A stretch of DNA of 64,000 bases from Simplicispira lacusdiani (GTDB lineage: Bacteria > Pseudomonadota > Gammaproteobacteria > Burkholderiales > Burkholderiaceae_C), in NCBI RefSeq assembly GCF_003604195.1, contig NZ_QXGR01000004.1, positions 248,001-312,000 on the forward strand, in the 5' to 3' direction. Below the pieces are notes generated by a model, which saw nothing but the letters and a program-made list of their open reading frames with translations, was not told where the DNA came from and did not search any database. Made by a program: the position numbers and the translations under genes. Shown one piece after another: positions 55,312-63,964 of this stretch (the first letter of the stretch is position 1; every line of letters begins with the position of its first letter).

Positions 55312-56541
55312 TCAGGCCAGCAGGTCGCTGAGCGCGCGCGCGATCACCTTGGTGGCGCGGCGCAGGTCTTCCAGTTCCAGGCGCTCGTCGGCGCGCTTGG
55401 CGTGCGATTCGAGCACCGTGCGCGGCCCGGCGCCGTAGATCACGCCGGGAATGCCGTGCCGCCCGTACAGGCGCGCGTCGGTGTAAAGCGGGGTGCCCAC
55501 GGCGGGGATGGGCTCGCCGAACACGGCCTTGCCATGCGTCTGCAGCGCCTCGACCAGCGGGCGGCTGCCGGGCTGCGGCGTCATGGCGTGGGCCAGCAGC
55601 AGGCGCTGGATGTCCACCGTGATGCCGGGGCGCTCAGCGGCCGCCTGCCCGATGACGCGGCGGATCTCGGCCTCGACCTCGACCGGGTCTTCCTCGGGGA
55701 TCATGCGGCGGTCGAGCTTGAACGTGACCTTGCCGGGCACCACGTTGGTGTTGGTGCCGCCCTCGATGCGGCCGATGTTGAGGTAGGGGTGCTTGATGCC
55801 CGGCACCTGCGAGAGCACCTGCTGGTATTTCTGGTTCTCGGCATAGAGCGCGTTCATCAGGGCCACCGCGCCCTGCAGCGCGTCCACGCCGGTGTGGGGC
55901 ACGGCGGCGTGGGCCATCTTGCCGTGCACCGTCACCTCCATCTGCAGGCAGCCGTTGTGGGCCGTGACCACCTCGTAGGAAAAGCCCGCCGCGATCAGCA
56001 GGTCGGGCTTCGTCAGGCCGTGCTTCAGCAGCCAGCCCGGGCCCAGTTCGCCGCCGAACTCCTCGTCGTAGGTGAAATGCAATTCGACCGCGCCTTTGGC
56101 CGGGCGGGCCACGGCTTCGAGCGCGCGCACGGCGAAGGTGAAGCTGGCGAAGTCGCTCTTGCTCACGGCCGTGGCGCGGCCGTACATGCGGCCGTCCACC
56201 ACCTCGGCGCCGTAGGGGTCGTGCGTCCAGCCCTCGCCGGGCGGCACCACGTCGCCGTGGGCGTTGAGGGCGATGGTGGGGCCGCCGTCACCGTAGGGCT
56301 GGCGCACGATCAGGTTGGTGATGGACTGCATGCCGCAGGCCTGCACCTCGGCTGCGGGCACGGCGTGCTTCTCGGCGGTGTAGCCAAAGCCCTGCAGCAG
56401 TTCGGCCGTGCGTTCGGCGTGCGGCGCGTTGTTGCCCGGCGGCGTGTCGGTGGGCACGCGCACCAGGGCTTGGAGGAAGCGCACTTCCTCGTCGAAATGC
56501 TGGTCGATCCAGGTGTCCAGGGCGGTGTAGGCGGTCGTCAT
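55312..56541 (-). CDS. M20-family deacylase/peptidase
   Basis: 409 aa ArgE/DapE-like metallohydrolase. Metal ligands: His94/Asp96-type NAHGDVVPPG, DEEFGGELG, and the late His in GAGPRTVLESHAKRADE. Dimerisation lid MEVTVHGKMAHAA. Ten bp after the uraD-allC fusion, so co-transcribed; might act on a ureide or an N-carbamoyl/N-acetyl amino acid. Confidence 0.85.
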   Translation of the reverse strand: MTTAYTALDTWIDQHFDEEVRFLQALVRVPTDTPPGNNAPHAERTAELLQGFGYTAEKHAVPAAEVQACGMQSITNLIVRQPYGDGGPTIALNAHGDVVPPGEGWTHDPYGAEVVDGRMYGRATAVSKSDFASFTFAVRALEAVARPAKGAVELHFTYDEEFGGELGPGWLLKHGLTKPDLLIAAGFSYEVVTAHNGCLQMEVTVHGKMAHAAVPHTGVDALQGAVALMNALYAENQKYQQVLSQVPGIKHPYLNIGRIEGGTNTNVVPGKVTFKLDRRMIPEEDPVEVEAEIRRVIGQAAAERPGITVDIQRLLLAHAMTPQPGSRPLVEALQTHGKAVFGEPIPAVGTPLYTDARLYGRHGIPGVIYGAGPRTVLESHAKRADERLELEDLRRATKVIARALSDLLA

Positions 56542-56550
56542 GGGGCTCTC

Positions 56551-58314
56551 CTAGGCGAGCTGGCGCAGCACATGGCCGAAGGCCTCGATGGCCAGCTGGA
56601 TGTCGTTGTTGGTGGTGGATTCGAGCGGGTTGTGGCTGATGCCGGCGTTCTCGCCGCGCACGAACAGCATGGCCTGCGGCATGATTTCGTGCAGTTTCAT
56701 GGCGTCGTGGCCGGCGCCGCTGGGCATGCGGCACAGGGGCAGGCCCAGGGCGTTGACGGCGCGCTCCCAGCGCTGCTGCCAGTCGTAGGCGCTGGGCGCG
56801 GCCGAGGCGCGCATGGCCTCCTCGACGGTGCAGCGCAGGCCGCGCCGCTCGGCGATGCGCTGCAGGCTCGCCAGCACGTCCTGGGCCAGCGTGTCGCGCT
56901 GCGTGTCGTTGGGCGCGCGCAGGTCGATGCTGAAATGGCAGCGCCCCGGCACCACGTTGATGGAGCCGCCCGGCACGTTGAGAATGCCCACGGTGGCGAC
57001 CGAATCGCCGTCGATCACGGCGCGTTCTTCGAGGTACAGCGCCAGCTCCGCCACGCCCACGGCGGCGTCGCGCCGGCGGTCCATGGGCGTGGTGCCCGCG
57101 TGGCTGGCCATGCCCACCATCTCGCACAGGTAGCGCACGCTGCCGTTGATGGAGGTGACCACGCCCAGCGGCAGGTCGAGTTCGCTGAGCACCGGCCCCT
57201 GCTCGATGTGCACCTCGATGAAGCCCAGGTAGTGCGCGGGGTTGCGCTGCAGGCCCGGGATGTCCTCGGGACGCAGGCCGGCGTGCAGCATGGCGGCGCG
57301 CATCGTCGTGCCCTGGGCGTCCTTCTGGTCGAACCACTGCGGGTCGAACTGGCCCAGCAGGGCGCTGGAGCCGAGGAACGTGGCCTTGAAGCGCTGGCCT
57401 TCCTCCTCGGCGAAGGCCACCACCTCGATGTTGTATGACAGCCGCTTGCCGGCGCGGTGCAGTTCGCGCACGCAGACCATGGGCACGAAGATGCCCAGGC
57501 GGCCGTCGAACATGCCGGCGTTGCGCACGGTGTCGTAGTGCGATCCGGTGAGCAGCGTGCGCATGCCGGGCGTGGCGGCGTGGTAGCGGCCGACCACGTT
57601 GCCCACGGCGTCGATGTGGGCCTCGTCGAAGCCGCAGGCCAGCATGTGCTCGCGGATGCTGCGAGCGCAGGCGCGGTGGGCCTCCGAGAGGTAGGTCACG
57701 GTGAGCTGGCCCTGCTCGGCGTAGCCCGGTTCGCTGTGCCGGGCCAGGGCGTCGAGCCAGTCCCAGACCTCGTTGCCCAGCCCGGGCTCGGCGCCGAACT
57801 TGTCGTTCAGGCGCAGCTCGGCGATGCGGTGGATGTTGCGCAGCGCCTCGGCGCGCTCGTAGTCGGGGTGGTTGTGCAGCCGGCGGGCGAAGGTGTCGAT
57901 GATCTGCTGGCGGGTCAGCCCGGTGCCGCGCGGGCCGCGCACCGCCAGGACGAACGGGAAGCCGAAGCGCGCGTTGTAGGCGGCGTTGAGCTGCTGGATG
58001 CGCTCGAACTCCTGCGGCGTGCACTGCGTCAGCCCTGCCCGGCTCTGCTCGCTGGTGGACTCGGCCGTGAGGGCCTGGGCGACCATGGCCTTGCCCGCCA
58101 GCTCGGGGTGGGCGCGGATCAGGCGTAGCTGCTCTTCGGGCTCGGCGTTGCGCACCACCTCGGCCATGATGGACTTGAGGTGCGCCAGCGAGCGCAGCGG
58201 GCGCTGCGCCAGCGCCTGGCGGGCGATCCAGGGGGAGTGCTCGTACACGCCGTCGAGCGCGCGCATGGCGTCGGACAGGCTGGCGGTGTTGATCTGGTCC
58301 AGGGTCAGGGTCAT
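56551..58314 (-). CDS. uraD-allC: Fused OHCU decarboxylase and allantoate amidohydrolase
   Basis: 587 aa. Residues 1-170 are UraD: HSPWIARQAL, His67-type IRAHPELAGK, FGFPFVLAVRG. Residues about 175-587 are AllC: TGSHYDTVRNAGMFDG, FAEEEGQRF, GFIEVHIEQGPVL, VNVVPGRCHFSIDLR and a late His in ENAGISHNP. UraD makes S-allantoin; AllC hydrolyses allantoate. Separated by 3 bp from puuE, which performs the step between them. Confidence 0.92.
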   Translation of the reverse strand: MTLTLDQINTASLSDAMRALDGVYEHSPWIARQALAQRPLRSLAHLKSIMAEVVRNAEPEEQLRLIRAHPELAGKAMVAQALTAESTSEQSRAGLTQCTPQEFERIQQLNAAYNARFGFPFVLAVRGPRGTGLTRQQIIDTFARRLHNHPDYERAEALRNIHRIAELRLNDKFGAEPGLGNEVWDWLDALARHSEPGYAEQGQLTVTYLSEAHRACARSIREHMLACGFDEAHIDAVGNVVGRYHAATPGMRTLLTGSHYDTVRNAGMFDGRLGIFVPMVCVRELHRAGKRLSYNIEVVAFAEEEGQRFKATFLGSSALLGQFDPQWFDQKDAQGTTMRAAMLHAGLRPEDIPGLQRNPAHYLGFIEVHIEQGPVLSELDLPLGVVTSINGSVRYLCEMVGMASHAGTTPMDRRRDAAVGVAELALYLEERAVIDGDSVATVGILNVPGGSINVVPGRCHFSIDLRAPNDTQRDTLAQDVLASLQRIAERRGLRCTVEEAMRASAAPSAYDWQQRWERAVNALGLPLCRMPSGAGHDAMKLHEIMPQAMLFVRGENAGISHNPLESTTNNDIQLAIEAFGHVLRQLA

Positions 58315-58317
58315 GGC

Positions 58318-59274
58318 TTACACCTTGGTTGCGGGGTAGGGGTGCGTCTGGGTCCAGTGGCGGGCGATGTCGATGCGGCGGGCCACCCATACCTGCTTGT
58401 GCAGCTGGATGTGGTCCAGGAAGCGCTGCAGCGCCGTGATGCGCCCGGGGCGCCCCAGCAGACGGCAGTGCATGCCGATGCTCATCATCTTGGGGCGGTC
58501 GAGGCCGGCCGGGTCGCCCTCGGCGTAGAGCGCGTCGAACGTGTCCTTCAGGTACTGGAAGAACGGGTCGGCGTGCGAATACCCCTGGGGCAGCGCGAAG
58601 CGCATGTCGTTGCAGTCCAGCGTGTAGGGCACGATGAGCTGCGGCGCCACGGTGCCGTCGCTCTTGCGCATCTGCATCCAGAACGGCAGGTCGTCGCCGT
58701 AGTAGTCGCTGTCGTAGGCGAAGCCGCCGTGGTCGGCCACCAGGCGCCGGGTGTTGGGGCTGTCGCGCCCGGTGTACCAGCCCAGGGGCCGTTGCCCGGT
58801 CAGGCGCTCGATGGTGGCCATGGCCTCCCGCAGGTGGGCGCGTTCCACGTCCTCGGGCACGTTCTGGTAGTGGATCCACTTGAGGCCGTGGCAGGCGATC
58901 TCGTGGCCCTGCTCCACGAAGGCGGCGCACACCTCGGGGTGGCGCTGCAGCGCCGTCGCCACGCCGAACACGGTGAGCGGCAGGCCGCGCCGCTCGAACT
59001 CGCGCAGGATGCGCCAGACGCCCGCGCGGGAGCCGTATTCGTAGATGCCTTCCATGCTCATGTGCCGCTCGGGGTAGCTGGCCGGGTTGAACATCTCGGA
59101 GAGGAACTGCTCCGAGCCCGCGTCGCCATGCAGCACGCAGTTCTCGCCGCCTTCCTCGTAGTTCAGCACGAACTGCACCGCGATGCGCGCGCCCCCGGGC
59201 CAGCGGGCGTGCGGCGGGTTGCGGCCGTGGCCGACGAGGTCGCGCGGGTAGGGGGCGGTGGTGTCGTAGGTCAT
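58318..59274 (-). CDS. puuE: Allantoinase PuuE
   Basis: 318 aa polysaccharide-deacetylase-fold allantoinase, metal-independent type. VQFVLNYEEGGEN, HEIACHGLKWIHYQ, GWYTGRDSPNTRRL. Opens allantoin to allantoate. Its ATG overlaps the stop of the GntR gene (ATGA). Confidence 0.92.
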   Translation of the reverse strand: MTYDTTAPYPRDLVGHGRNPPHARWPGGARIAVQFVLNYEEGGENCVLHGDAGSEQFLSEMFNPASYPERHMSMEGIYEYGSRAGVWRILREFERRGLPLTVFGVATALQRHPEVCAAFVEQGHEIACHGLKWIHYQNVPEDVERAHLREAMATIERLTGQRPLGWYTGRDSPNTRRLVADHGGFAYDSDYYGDDLPFWMQMRKSDGTVAPQLIVPYTLDCNDMRFALPQGYSHADPFFQYLKDTFDALYAEGDPAGLDRPKMMSIGMHCRLLGRPGRITALQRFLDHIQLHKQVWVARRIDIARHWTQTHPYPATKV

Positions 59275-59948
59275 GGGGTCAGTGGGCCGAGGGCCAGGGA
59301 AAGGTTGTTCGAGGGGCGCTTGCGGTGGAAGCTCAGGTGGGCTTGCACATGTTCCAGATGGGCCTGCATCAGCGCCTCGGCGCGTTCGGCGTCGCGTGCG
59401 GCCAGGGCCTCGACGATGGCGGCATGCTCCTCGTGCGAGTGCGCGGCGGCGCTCGCCGACTGGTACATGAGCGTGATGAGCGCGCAGCGCGAGACCAGGT
59501 CGCCCAGCATCTGGGCCAGCACCCGGTTGCCCATGAGCTCGGCCATGCGCACGTGGAAGTCGCCCAGCAGCTCGTTGCTGCGGCCGGCGTCGGCGCTGTC
59601 CAGCGCGGCCCGCTCGCGGGCCACATGGCCGCGCAGGGCGCGGATCTTGGCCGGCGTGCTGGCCTGCGCGAAGGCGCGGGCCATGCCGGCCTCCAGCATG
59701 CGGCGCACGGCGAAGACCTGGCGCGCCTCCTGTGCCGACGGCGTGGCCACGAAGGCGCCGCGCGCGGGCGCCAGCGTCACCAGGCGGTTCTGCGCGAGCT
59801 GGAACAGCGCCTGGCGCACCAGCGTGCGCGAGACACCGAAATGGTCGGCCAGCTTCTGCTCGGCCAGCTTGGTGCCGGGCTGCAGGCGGTGCTCCACGAT
59901 GGCGCGCGTCAGCGCCTGGGCGATCGCGTGGGTGGCCGAGGACTCCAT
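59271..59948 (-). CDS. GntR-family (FadR/FCD) regulator of the ureide genes
   Basis: 225 aa. Winged [26 protein letters not shown] ligand-binding domain with metal-type His residues ([26 protein letters not shown]). First gene of the GntR-puuE-uraD/allC-M20 operon; a perfect 18-bp palindrome just upstream is the likely operator. Effector perhaps a ureide. Confidence 0.9.
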   Translation of the reverse strand: MESSATHAIAQALTRAIVEHRLQPGTKLAEQKLADHFGVSRTLVRQALFQLAQNRLVTLAPARGAFVATPSAQEARQVFAVRRMLEAGMARAFAQASTPAKIRALRGHVARERAALDSADAGRSNELLGDFHVRMAELMGNRVLAQMLGDLVSRCALITLMYQSASAAAHSHEEHAAIVEALAARDAERAEALMQAHLEHVQAHLSFHRKRPSNNLSLALGPLTP

Positions 59949-59972
59949 GGCCGGATGATAGGTGGAATGGGC

Positions 59973-59990
59973 AAAAGTGCATACACTTTT
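59973..59990. promoter_or_regulatory. Operator palindrome for the GntR regulator
   Basis: AAAAGTG-CATA-CACTTTT, perfect, in the 89-bp divergent region between the GntR gene and uraH. Half of it (GCATACACTTT) recurs upstream of puuD at 61912-61922. Confidence 0.75.
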
Positions 59991-60037
59991 GGTCCACAAG
60001 GCAGCCATTTCCGGCGGCCCGTCACCAGGAGACTCCC

Positions 60038-60388
60038 ATGGGCTTGAGCACCCACGTTCTGGACACCATGCACGGCTGTCCCGCCGCCGGCATGGCGGTG
60101 GCGCTGTATGCCACCGAGGGCGAGTCCGCCACCCTCCTCAAACGCGTGGTGCTGAACCAGGACGGCCGCACCGACGCCCCGCTGTTCGACAACGCCAGCC
60201 TGCGCGCGGGCACCTACCGCCTGCGCTTCGATGTGGCGGGCTACTTCAGGGCGCGCGGCGTGCAACTGCCCGAACCCAACTTCCTTGGCCAGGTGAGCCT
60301 GGACTTCGGCATCGCCCATGCCGACCAGCACTACCACGTGCCGCTGCTGGTCAGCCCCTGGAGCTATTCGACCTACCGGGGTTCGTGA
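60038..60388 (+). CDS. uraH: 5-Hydroxyisourate hydrolase
   Basis: 116 aa transthyretin-like protein: [17 protein letters not shown] and C-terminal [18 protein letters not shown] (YRGS hallmark). Hydrolyses HIU from urate oxidation to OHCU, the UraD substrate. AGGAG before ATG 60038. Divergent from the GntR gene. Confidence 0.95.
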   Translation: MGLSTHVLDTMHGCPAAGMAVALYATEGESATLLKRVVLNQDGRTDAPLFDNASLRAGTYRLRFDVAGYFRARGVQLPEPNFLGQVSLDFGIAHADQHYHVPLLVSPWSYSTYRGS

Positions 60389-60488
60389 CGGATTCCAAAA
60401 AAGAGAGCGCTTGGCGCAAGATCAGCAAGCATTTCGAATGGAAATGTTCATGAAAACGGCCACTGTCAAGCGCCACATGCTCCTGATT

Positions 60489-61013
60489 TCAGAGCTGGCC
60501 CTCGGTCAGCGTGTCGAGCTGGAAGCGGCCGCTCTGGTCCCACAGCCAGGTGTCGGTGTAGGTGACCTTGCCCATGCGCAGGGGCAGCGGGTAGGGCGCG
60601 GCGGCGCGCACGGTGCGCTCGATCTCGGCCACCACCTCGGGCGCATGGCGCGGCGCGCGCAGCCAGTGCACGCGGGTCACGCGGCCCTTGCGGTCGATGT
60701 CCACCTCCAGCACGCCGATGGCGTAGAGCTGGGGCGGCAGCTTGCCCTTGAAGATGCGCTCGGCGTTCAGGCCATAGAGGTGGCCGGCGGCATCCTTGCG
60801 GTAGTCGCGCGGAGTGCGTGCCTCCGAGGGGGGCGTGGCCAGCGTGGCGGGGCCCAGGGTGCTGGGGGTGTCGCTGCCTTTGCGGCTGTCGGCCGGGAGG
60901 GTGCTGACGGGCGAGGATTTGCAGGCCGCCACCAGGGCGGCCACGGCCGCCATCAGGCCGGCCAGCAGCCAGGGGCCGCGCGTCTTGCTGCGTTGGGATG
61001 GAATCTGGTCCAT
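60489..61013 (-). CDS. TonB-C-terminal-like lipoprotein
   Basis: 174 aa from ATG 61013. Lipobox LVAAC in a signal peptide, then a TonB-like C-terminal domain (YAIGVLEVDIDRKGRVTRVH, AEIERTVRAAAPYPLP). Not a full TonB, no Pro-rich arm. Envelope function unknown. Confidence 0.75.
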   Translation of the reverse strand: MDQIPSQRSKTRGPWLLAGLMAAVAALVAACKSSPVSTLPADSRKGSDTPSTLGPATLATPPSEARTPRDYRKDAAGHLYGLNAERIFKGKLPPQLYAIGVLEVDIDRKGRVTRVHWLRAPRHAPEVVAEIERTVRAAAPYPLPLRMGKVTYTDTWLWDQSGRFQLDTLTEGQL

Positions 61014-61047
61014 GCTGCGGGTGGTGAATTCCGGAAAGGCCGATAGC

Positions 61048-61869
61048 GTGGCATTTTTGCACTTTTTGCTCCAGGGGTTGGAAACGGCCCCGGCCTGTCT
61101 GGTGAGCGTGGATCGCACCGAGGGCTCGGCGCCGCGCGAGCGCGGCGCCTGGATGGCGGTGTTCGATGGCCATGTGGTGGGCACCATCGGCGGCGGGCAT
61201 GTGGAGTTCCAGGCCATCGCCGAGGCGCGCCGCCGGCTCGCCGGCGGGGCGGGCCCCGCCGTGCTGCGCTATGCCCTGGGCCCCAGCCTGGGGCAGTGCT
61301 GCGGCGGCGTGATGCACCTGCGCTTCGAGCGGGTCACGCGGGCCGACGGCGCCCTGCTCGCCACGCGCCTGGCGCCCCGGTGCGCGCCCGTGGCGCTGTT
61401 CGGCGGTGGCCATGTGGGCCAGGCGCTGGCGCGCGTGCTGGCGCCGCTGCCTTTTCAGCTTACCTGGATCGACAGCCGCGACGGTATCTTTCCGCCCGAT
61501 GCGCCGCCGGACGCGGCCTGCGAGCATTCCGAACCCGTGCAGGCCGCCGTGCCCGGCCTGGCGCCCCAGTCGCGCGTGCTCATCATGAGCTTCAGCCATG
61601 CCGAGGACCTGGACGTGGTCGCCGCCTGCCTGCGCCGCCAGCGCGAGCACGGTGACCTGCCCTTCATCGGCCTGATTGGCAGCCGCAGCAAATGGGCCGT
61701 CTTCCGCCGCCGCCTGGCGGAGCGCGGCTTCGCCGAGGCGGAGCTGGCACGCGTGACCTGCCCCATCGGCGTGCCCGGCATCGCGGGCAAGGCGCCCGAG
61801 GTCATCGCCGTGGCCGTGGCGGCGCAGTTGCTGCAGACCTTGCCGCCCGATGGGCTGGGAGACTCCTGA
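61048..61869 (+). CDS. xdhC: Xanthine dehydrogenase accessory protein XdhC
   Basis: 273 aa. LVSVDRTEGSAPRERGAWM, GTIGGGHVEFQAI, GPSLGQCCGGV (Cys binding MPT), VALFGGGHVGQAL Rossmann segment, and FIGLIGSRSKWAVF. Inserts sulfurated Moco into XdhB. GTG 61048 with GGAAAGG is favoured; an ATG at 61012 overlaps the opposite gene's start codon. xdhA/xdhB are not in this window. Confidence 0.88.
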   Translation: MAFLHFLLQGLETAPACLVSVDRTEGSAPRERGAWMAVFDGHVVGTIGGGHVEFQAIAEARRRLAGGAGPAVLRYALGPSLGQCCGGVMHLRFERVTRADGALLATRLAPRCAPVALFGGGHVGQALARVLAPLPFQLTWIDSRDGIFPPDAPPDAACEHSEPVQAAVPGLAPQSRVLIMSFSHAEDLDVVAACLRRQREHGDLPFIGLIGSRSKWAVFRRRLAERGFAEAELARVTCPIGVPGIAGKAPEVIAVAVAAQLLQTLPPDGLGDS

Positions 61870-61911
61870 TGCAGGGTGGCTGGATTCGTGCTGAAATCGC
61901 GCGCAGGTTTT

Positions 61912-61922
61912 GCATACACTTT
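61912..61922. promoter_or_regulatory. Second putative GntR half-site, upstream of puuD
   Basis: TGCATACACTTTGCATCC matches the right part of the operator at 59978-59990 (GTGCATACACTTTT), 120 bp before puuD. Confidence 0.5.
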
Positions 61923-62041
61923 GCATCCTCCGGTCGCAGCGGAGCCCCGGCAGCGCAAGCTGCCTTGGAGCGCGGCCCATGTCCTGCTCAGAGCGCCCGC
62001 AGTGGTGAGCAGCTATTGGCGTGCAGCCAAGGGTGAACCAC

Positions 62042-63259
62042 ATGGAAAGCTACCTTCTCGACTGGGCCAACCTGCTGCTGCGCTGGCTGCATGTCATCAC
62101 GGCCATCGCCTGGATCGGCTCCTCGTTCTACTTCGTCTTCCTCGACAGCAGCCTCACGCCGCCCGAGGACGAGGACCTGAAGAGGCAGGGCGTGAGCGGC
62201 GAGCTCTGGGCCGTGCACGGCGGGGGCTTCTACCACCCGGTCAAGTTCGCCGTTTCGCCCCCGAAGCTGCCCGGGCACCTGCACTGGTTCTACTGGGAGA
62301 GCTACAGCACCTGGCTCAGCGGCTTTGCGCTGTTCACCGTGTCCTACCTCTGGAGCGCGGGCACCTACCTGGTGGACAAATCGCGCATGGACTGGGCGCC
62401 GCCCACGGCCGTGCTGGCGGCGCTGTCCTTCCTGGTGGTGTTCTGGCTGCTCTACGACGCCATCTGCCGCGCCTTCGGCCAGCGCAAGAACGGCGACGCC
62501 ATCGTCGGCGCGCTGGTCTTCGTGCTGGTGTGCATCGCCTCGTGGCTGGCCTGCCACTGGTTCGCGGGGCGCGCGGCCTTCCTGCTGGTGGGCGCGATGA
62601 TGGCCACGGCCATGAGCGCCAACGTGTTTTTCTGGATCATCCCGGGACAGAAAACGGTGGTGGCGCAGATCAAGGCCGGCCAGCCGGTGGACCCCATCCA
62701 CGGCAAGCGCGGCAAGCAGCGCAGCGTGCACAACACCTATTTCACGCTGCCGGTGCTGTTCGCCATGCTCAGCGGGCACTACAGCTTCACCTGGAGCCAC
62801 CCGCAGAACTGGCTGGTGCTGATCCTCATGATGTTCGCGGGCGCGGCCATCCGGCAGTTCTTCGTGCTGCGCCATGGCTACAAGCTGGGGCGCAACGCAC
62901 ACCCCTGGCCGTATGCGCTGGTGGGCGTGGCCGTGCTGGTGGGCGCGGTCGCCTGGCTGCGCCCGGGTGCTCCTGTTTCCGTAGCTGGCAGCGCTTTATC
63001 CACGGGTTCTACGGCCGGATTTGACTACAAGGAAGTGCAGGCCGTGCTGCAACAGCGCTGCGTGCAATGCCATGGCGCCGAGGTGCAGATGAAGGGCGTG
63101 CGCCTGGACACCCCCGAACAGGTGGCGCCGCGCGCCCCGCTCATCTACCAGCAGGTGGTGCTGCAAAAGCTCATGCCCATGAACAACGCCACGCAGATGA
63201 CGGAGGCCGAGCGCGCCCTGATCGCGCGCTGGCACGCGGCCGGGGCCCCCGTGCAATAG
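62042..63259 (+). CDS. puuD: Membrane urate hydroxylase PuuD with cytochrome c domain
   Basis: 405 aa. N-terminal eight-ish membrane helices of the urate oxidase N family (LHVITAIAWIGSSFYF, HGGGFYHPVKF) and a C-terminal c-type heme domain (CVQCH, 340-344). Oxidises urate to HIU, passing electrons to the respiratory chain, so no H2O2 is made. The linker (312-329) is encoded by a copy of the intergenic repeat. Confidence 0.93.
   Translation: MESYLLDWANLLLRWLHVITAIAWIGSSFYFVFLDSSLTPPEDEDLKRQGVSGELWAVHGGGFYHPVKFAVSPPKLPGHLHWFYWESYSTWLSGFALFTVSYLWSAGTYLVDKSRMDWAPPTAVLAALSFLVVFWLLYDAICRAFGQRKNGDAIVGALVFVLVCIASWLACHWFAGRAAFLLVGAMMATAMSANVFFWIIPGQKTVVAQIKAGQPVDPIHGKRGKQRSVHNTYFTLPVLFAMLSGHYSFTWSHPQNWLVLILMMFAGAAIRQFFVLRHGYKLGRNAHPWPYALVGVAVLVGAVAWLRPGAPVSVAGSALSTGSTAGFDYKEVQAVLQQRCVQCHGAEVQMKGVRLDTPEQVAPRAPLIYQQVVLQKLMPMNNATQMTEAERALIARWHAAGAPVQ
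62981..63026 (+). repeat. Comamonadaceae-type repeat embedded in puuD coding sequence
   Basis: TAGCTGGCAGCGCTTTATCC ... GGCCGGATTTGACTA aligns with the non-coding repeat at 33577-33622 through most of its length. It encodes the linker between the membrane and cytochrome domains. Confidence 0.6.
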
Positions 63260-63268
63260 GGCGCGGGG

Positions 63269-63910
63269 TCAGGGGGCTGGGGTTTTCACCTCCAGCCCCA
63301 GCCCGCGCAGGTAGGTGGCGATGGTGCTGCGCCCGGCCTGCACGAGGTCGAAGGCCTCGGTGTCCAGCAGCCAGCCCTGCAGCAGCCCTTCCACCAGCAC
63401 CTGCAGGCCCAGCGCCGCCATGTCGGGCGGCACGGTGGCGGGGCAGGAGCGCCCGGCGAAGGCGCGCTCCAGCGCGCTGCGGTTGTGCGCCAGCCACTGG
63501 CGGTGCATGGTCAGGTGGCGGGCCTGTACGGCGTCAAGCTCCTGCACGTACTCCACGCGGTGGATGGCGATCTGCATCACGCGGCGCAGCGAGGCGTCCG
63601 TGGCGATGCGGTGCAGCGCCTCCAGCATGGCTTCGAACACCCTGTCCATGTCCGGGGCGGGCGCGCCCGGCCGTGGGTCCAGCAATAGCTGGTCCAGCGG
63701 CGCGGTGGCGCGCTCCATCATGGCGTTGAACAGGTCGGCCTTGTCCTTGAAGTGCCAATAGATCGCGCCGCGCGTGGCGCCAGCCGCCCCGGCGATGTCC
63801 TGCAGCGAGGTGCGCGACACGCCCTTTTCCTCGAACAGCCGTTCCGCGGCGTCGAGCAGGGCGTTGCGCGTCGCCATCGCATCGGCTTTGGTGCGGCGGG
63901 GGGCCATCAT
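63269..63910 (-). CDS. TetR/AcrR-family regulator
   Basis: 213 aa. HTH LQDIAGAAGATRGAIYWHFKDK, the AcrR/TtgR type, with C-terminal ligand domain. AGGAG precedes ATG 63910 (a second ATG follows directly). The operator palindrome upstream and the cut right edge suggest a divergent RND efflux operon outside the window. Confidence 0.9.
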   Translation of the reverse strand: MMAPRRTKADAMATRNALLDAAERLFEEKGVSRTSLQDIAGAAGATRGAIYWHFKDKADLFNAMMERATAPLDQLLLDPRPGAPAPDMDRVFEAMLEALHRIATDASLRRVMQIAIHRVEYVQELDAVQARHLTMHRQWLAHNRSALERAFAGRSCPATVPPDMAALGLQVLVEGLLQGWLLDTEAFDLVQAGRSTIATYLRGLGLEVKTPAP

Positions 63911-63936
63911 TGTTCTCCTGCGGTCATGCTGCCTAC

Positions 63937-63964
63937 TATACATACATTCAAGCATGTATGTATA
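63937..63964. promoter_or_regulatory. TetR/AcrR operator
   Basis: Perfect 11-bp arms TATACATACAT (63937-63947) and ATGTATGTATA (63954-63964) around TCAAGC, the AcrR-type box. Confidence 0.85.

Noticed and set aside
54946..58930. Very long frames on both strands across the ureide genes
   Set aside because: Out-of-frame shadows of the M20, uraD-allC and puuE genes in very GC-rich DNA.
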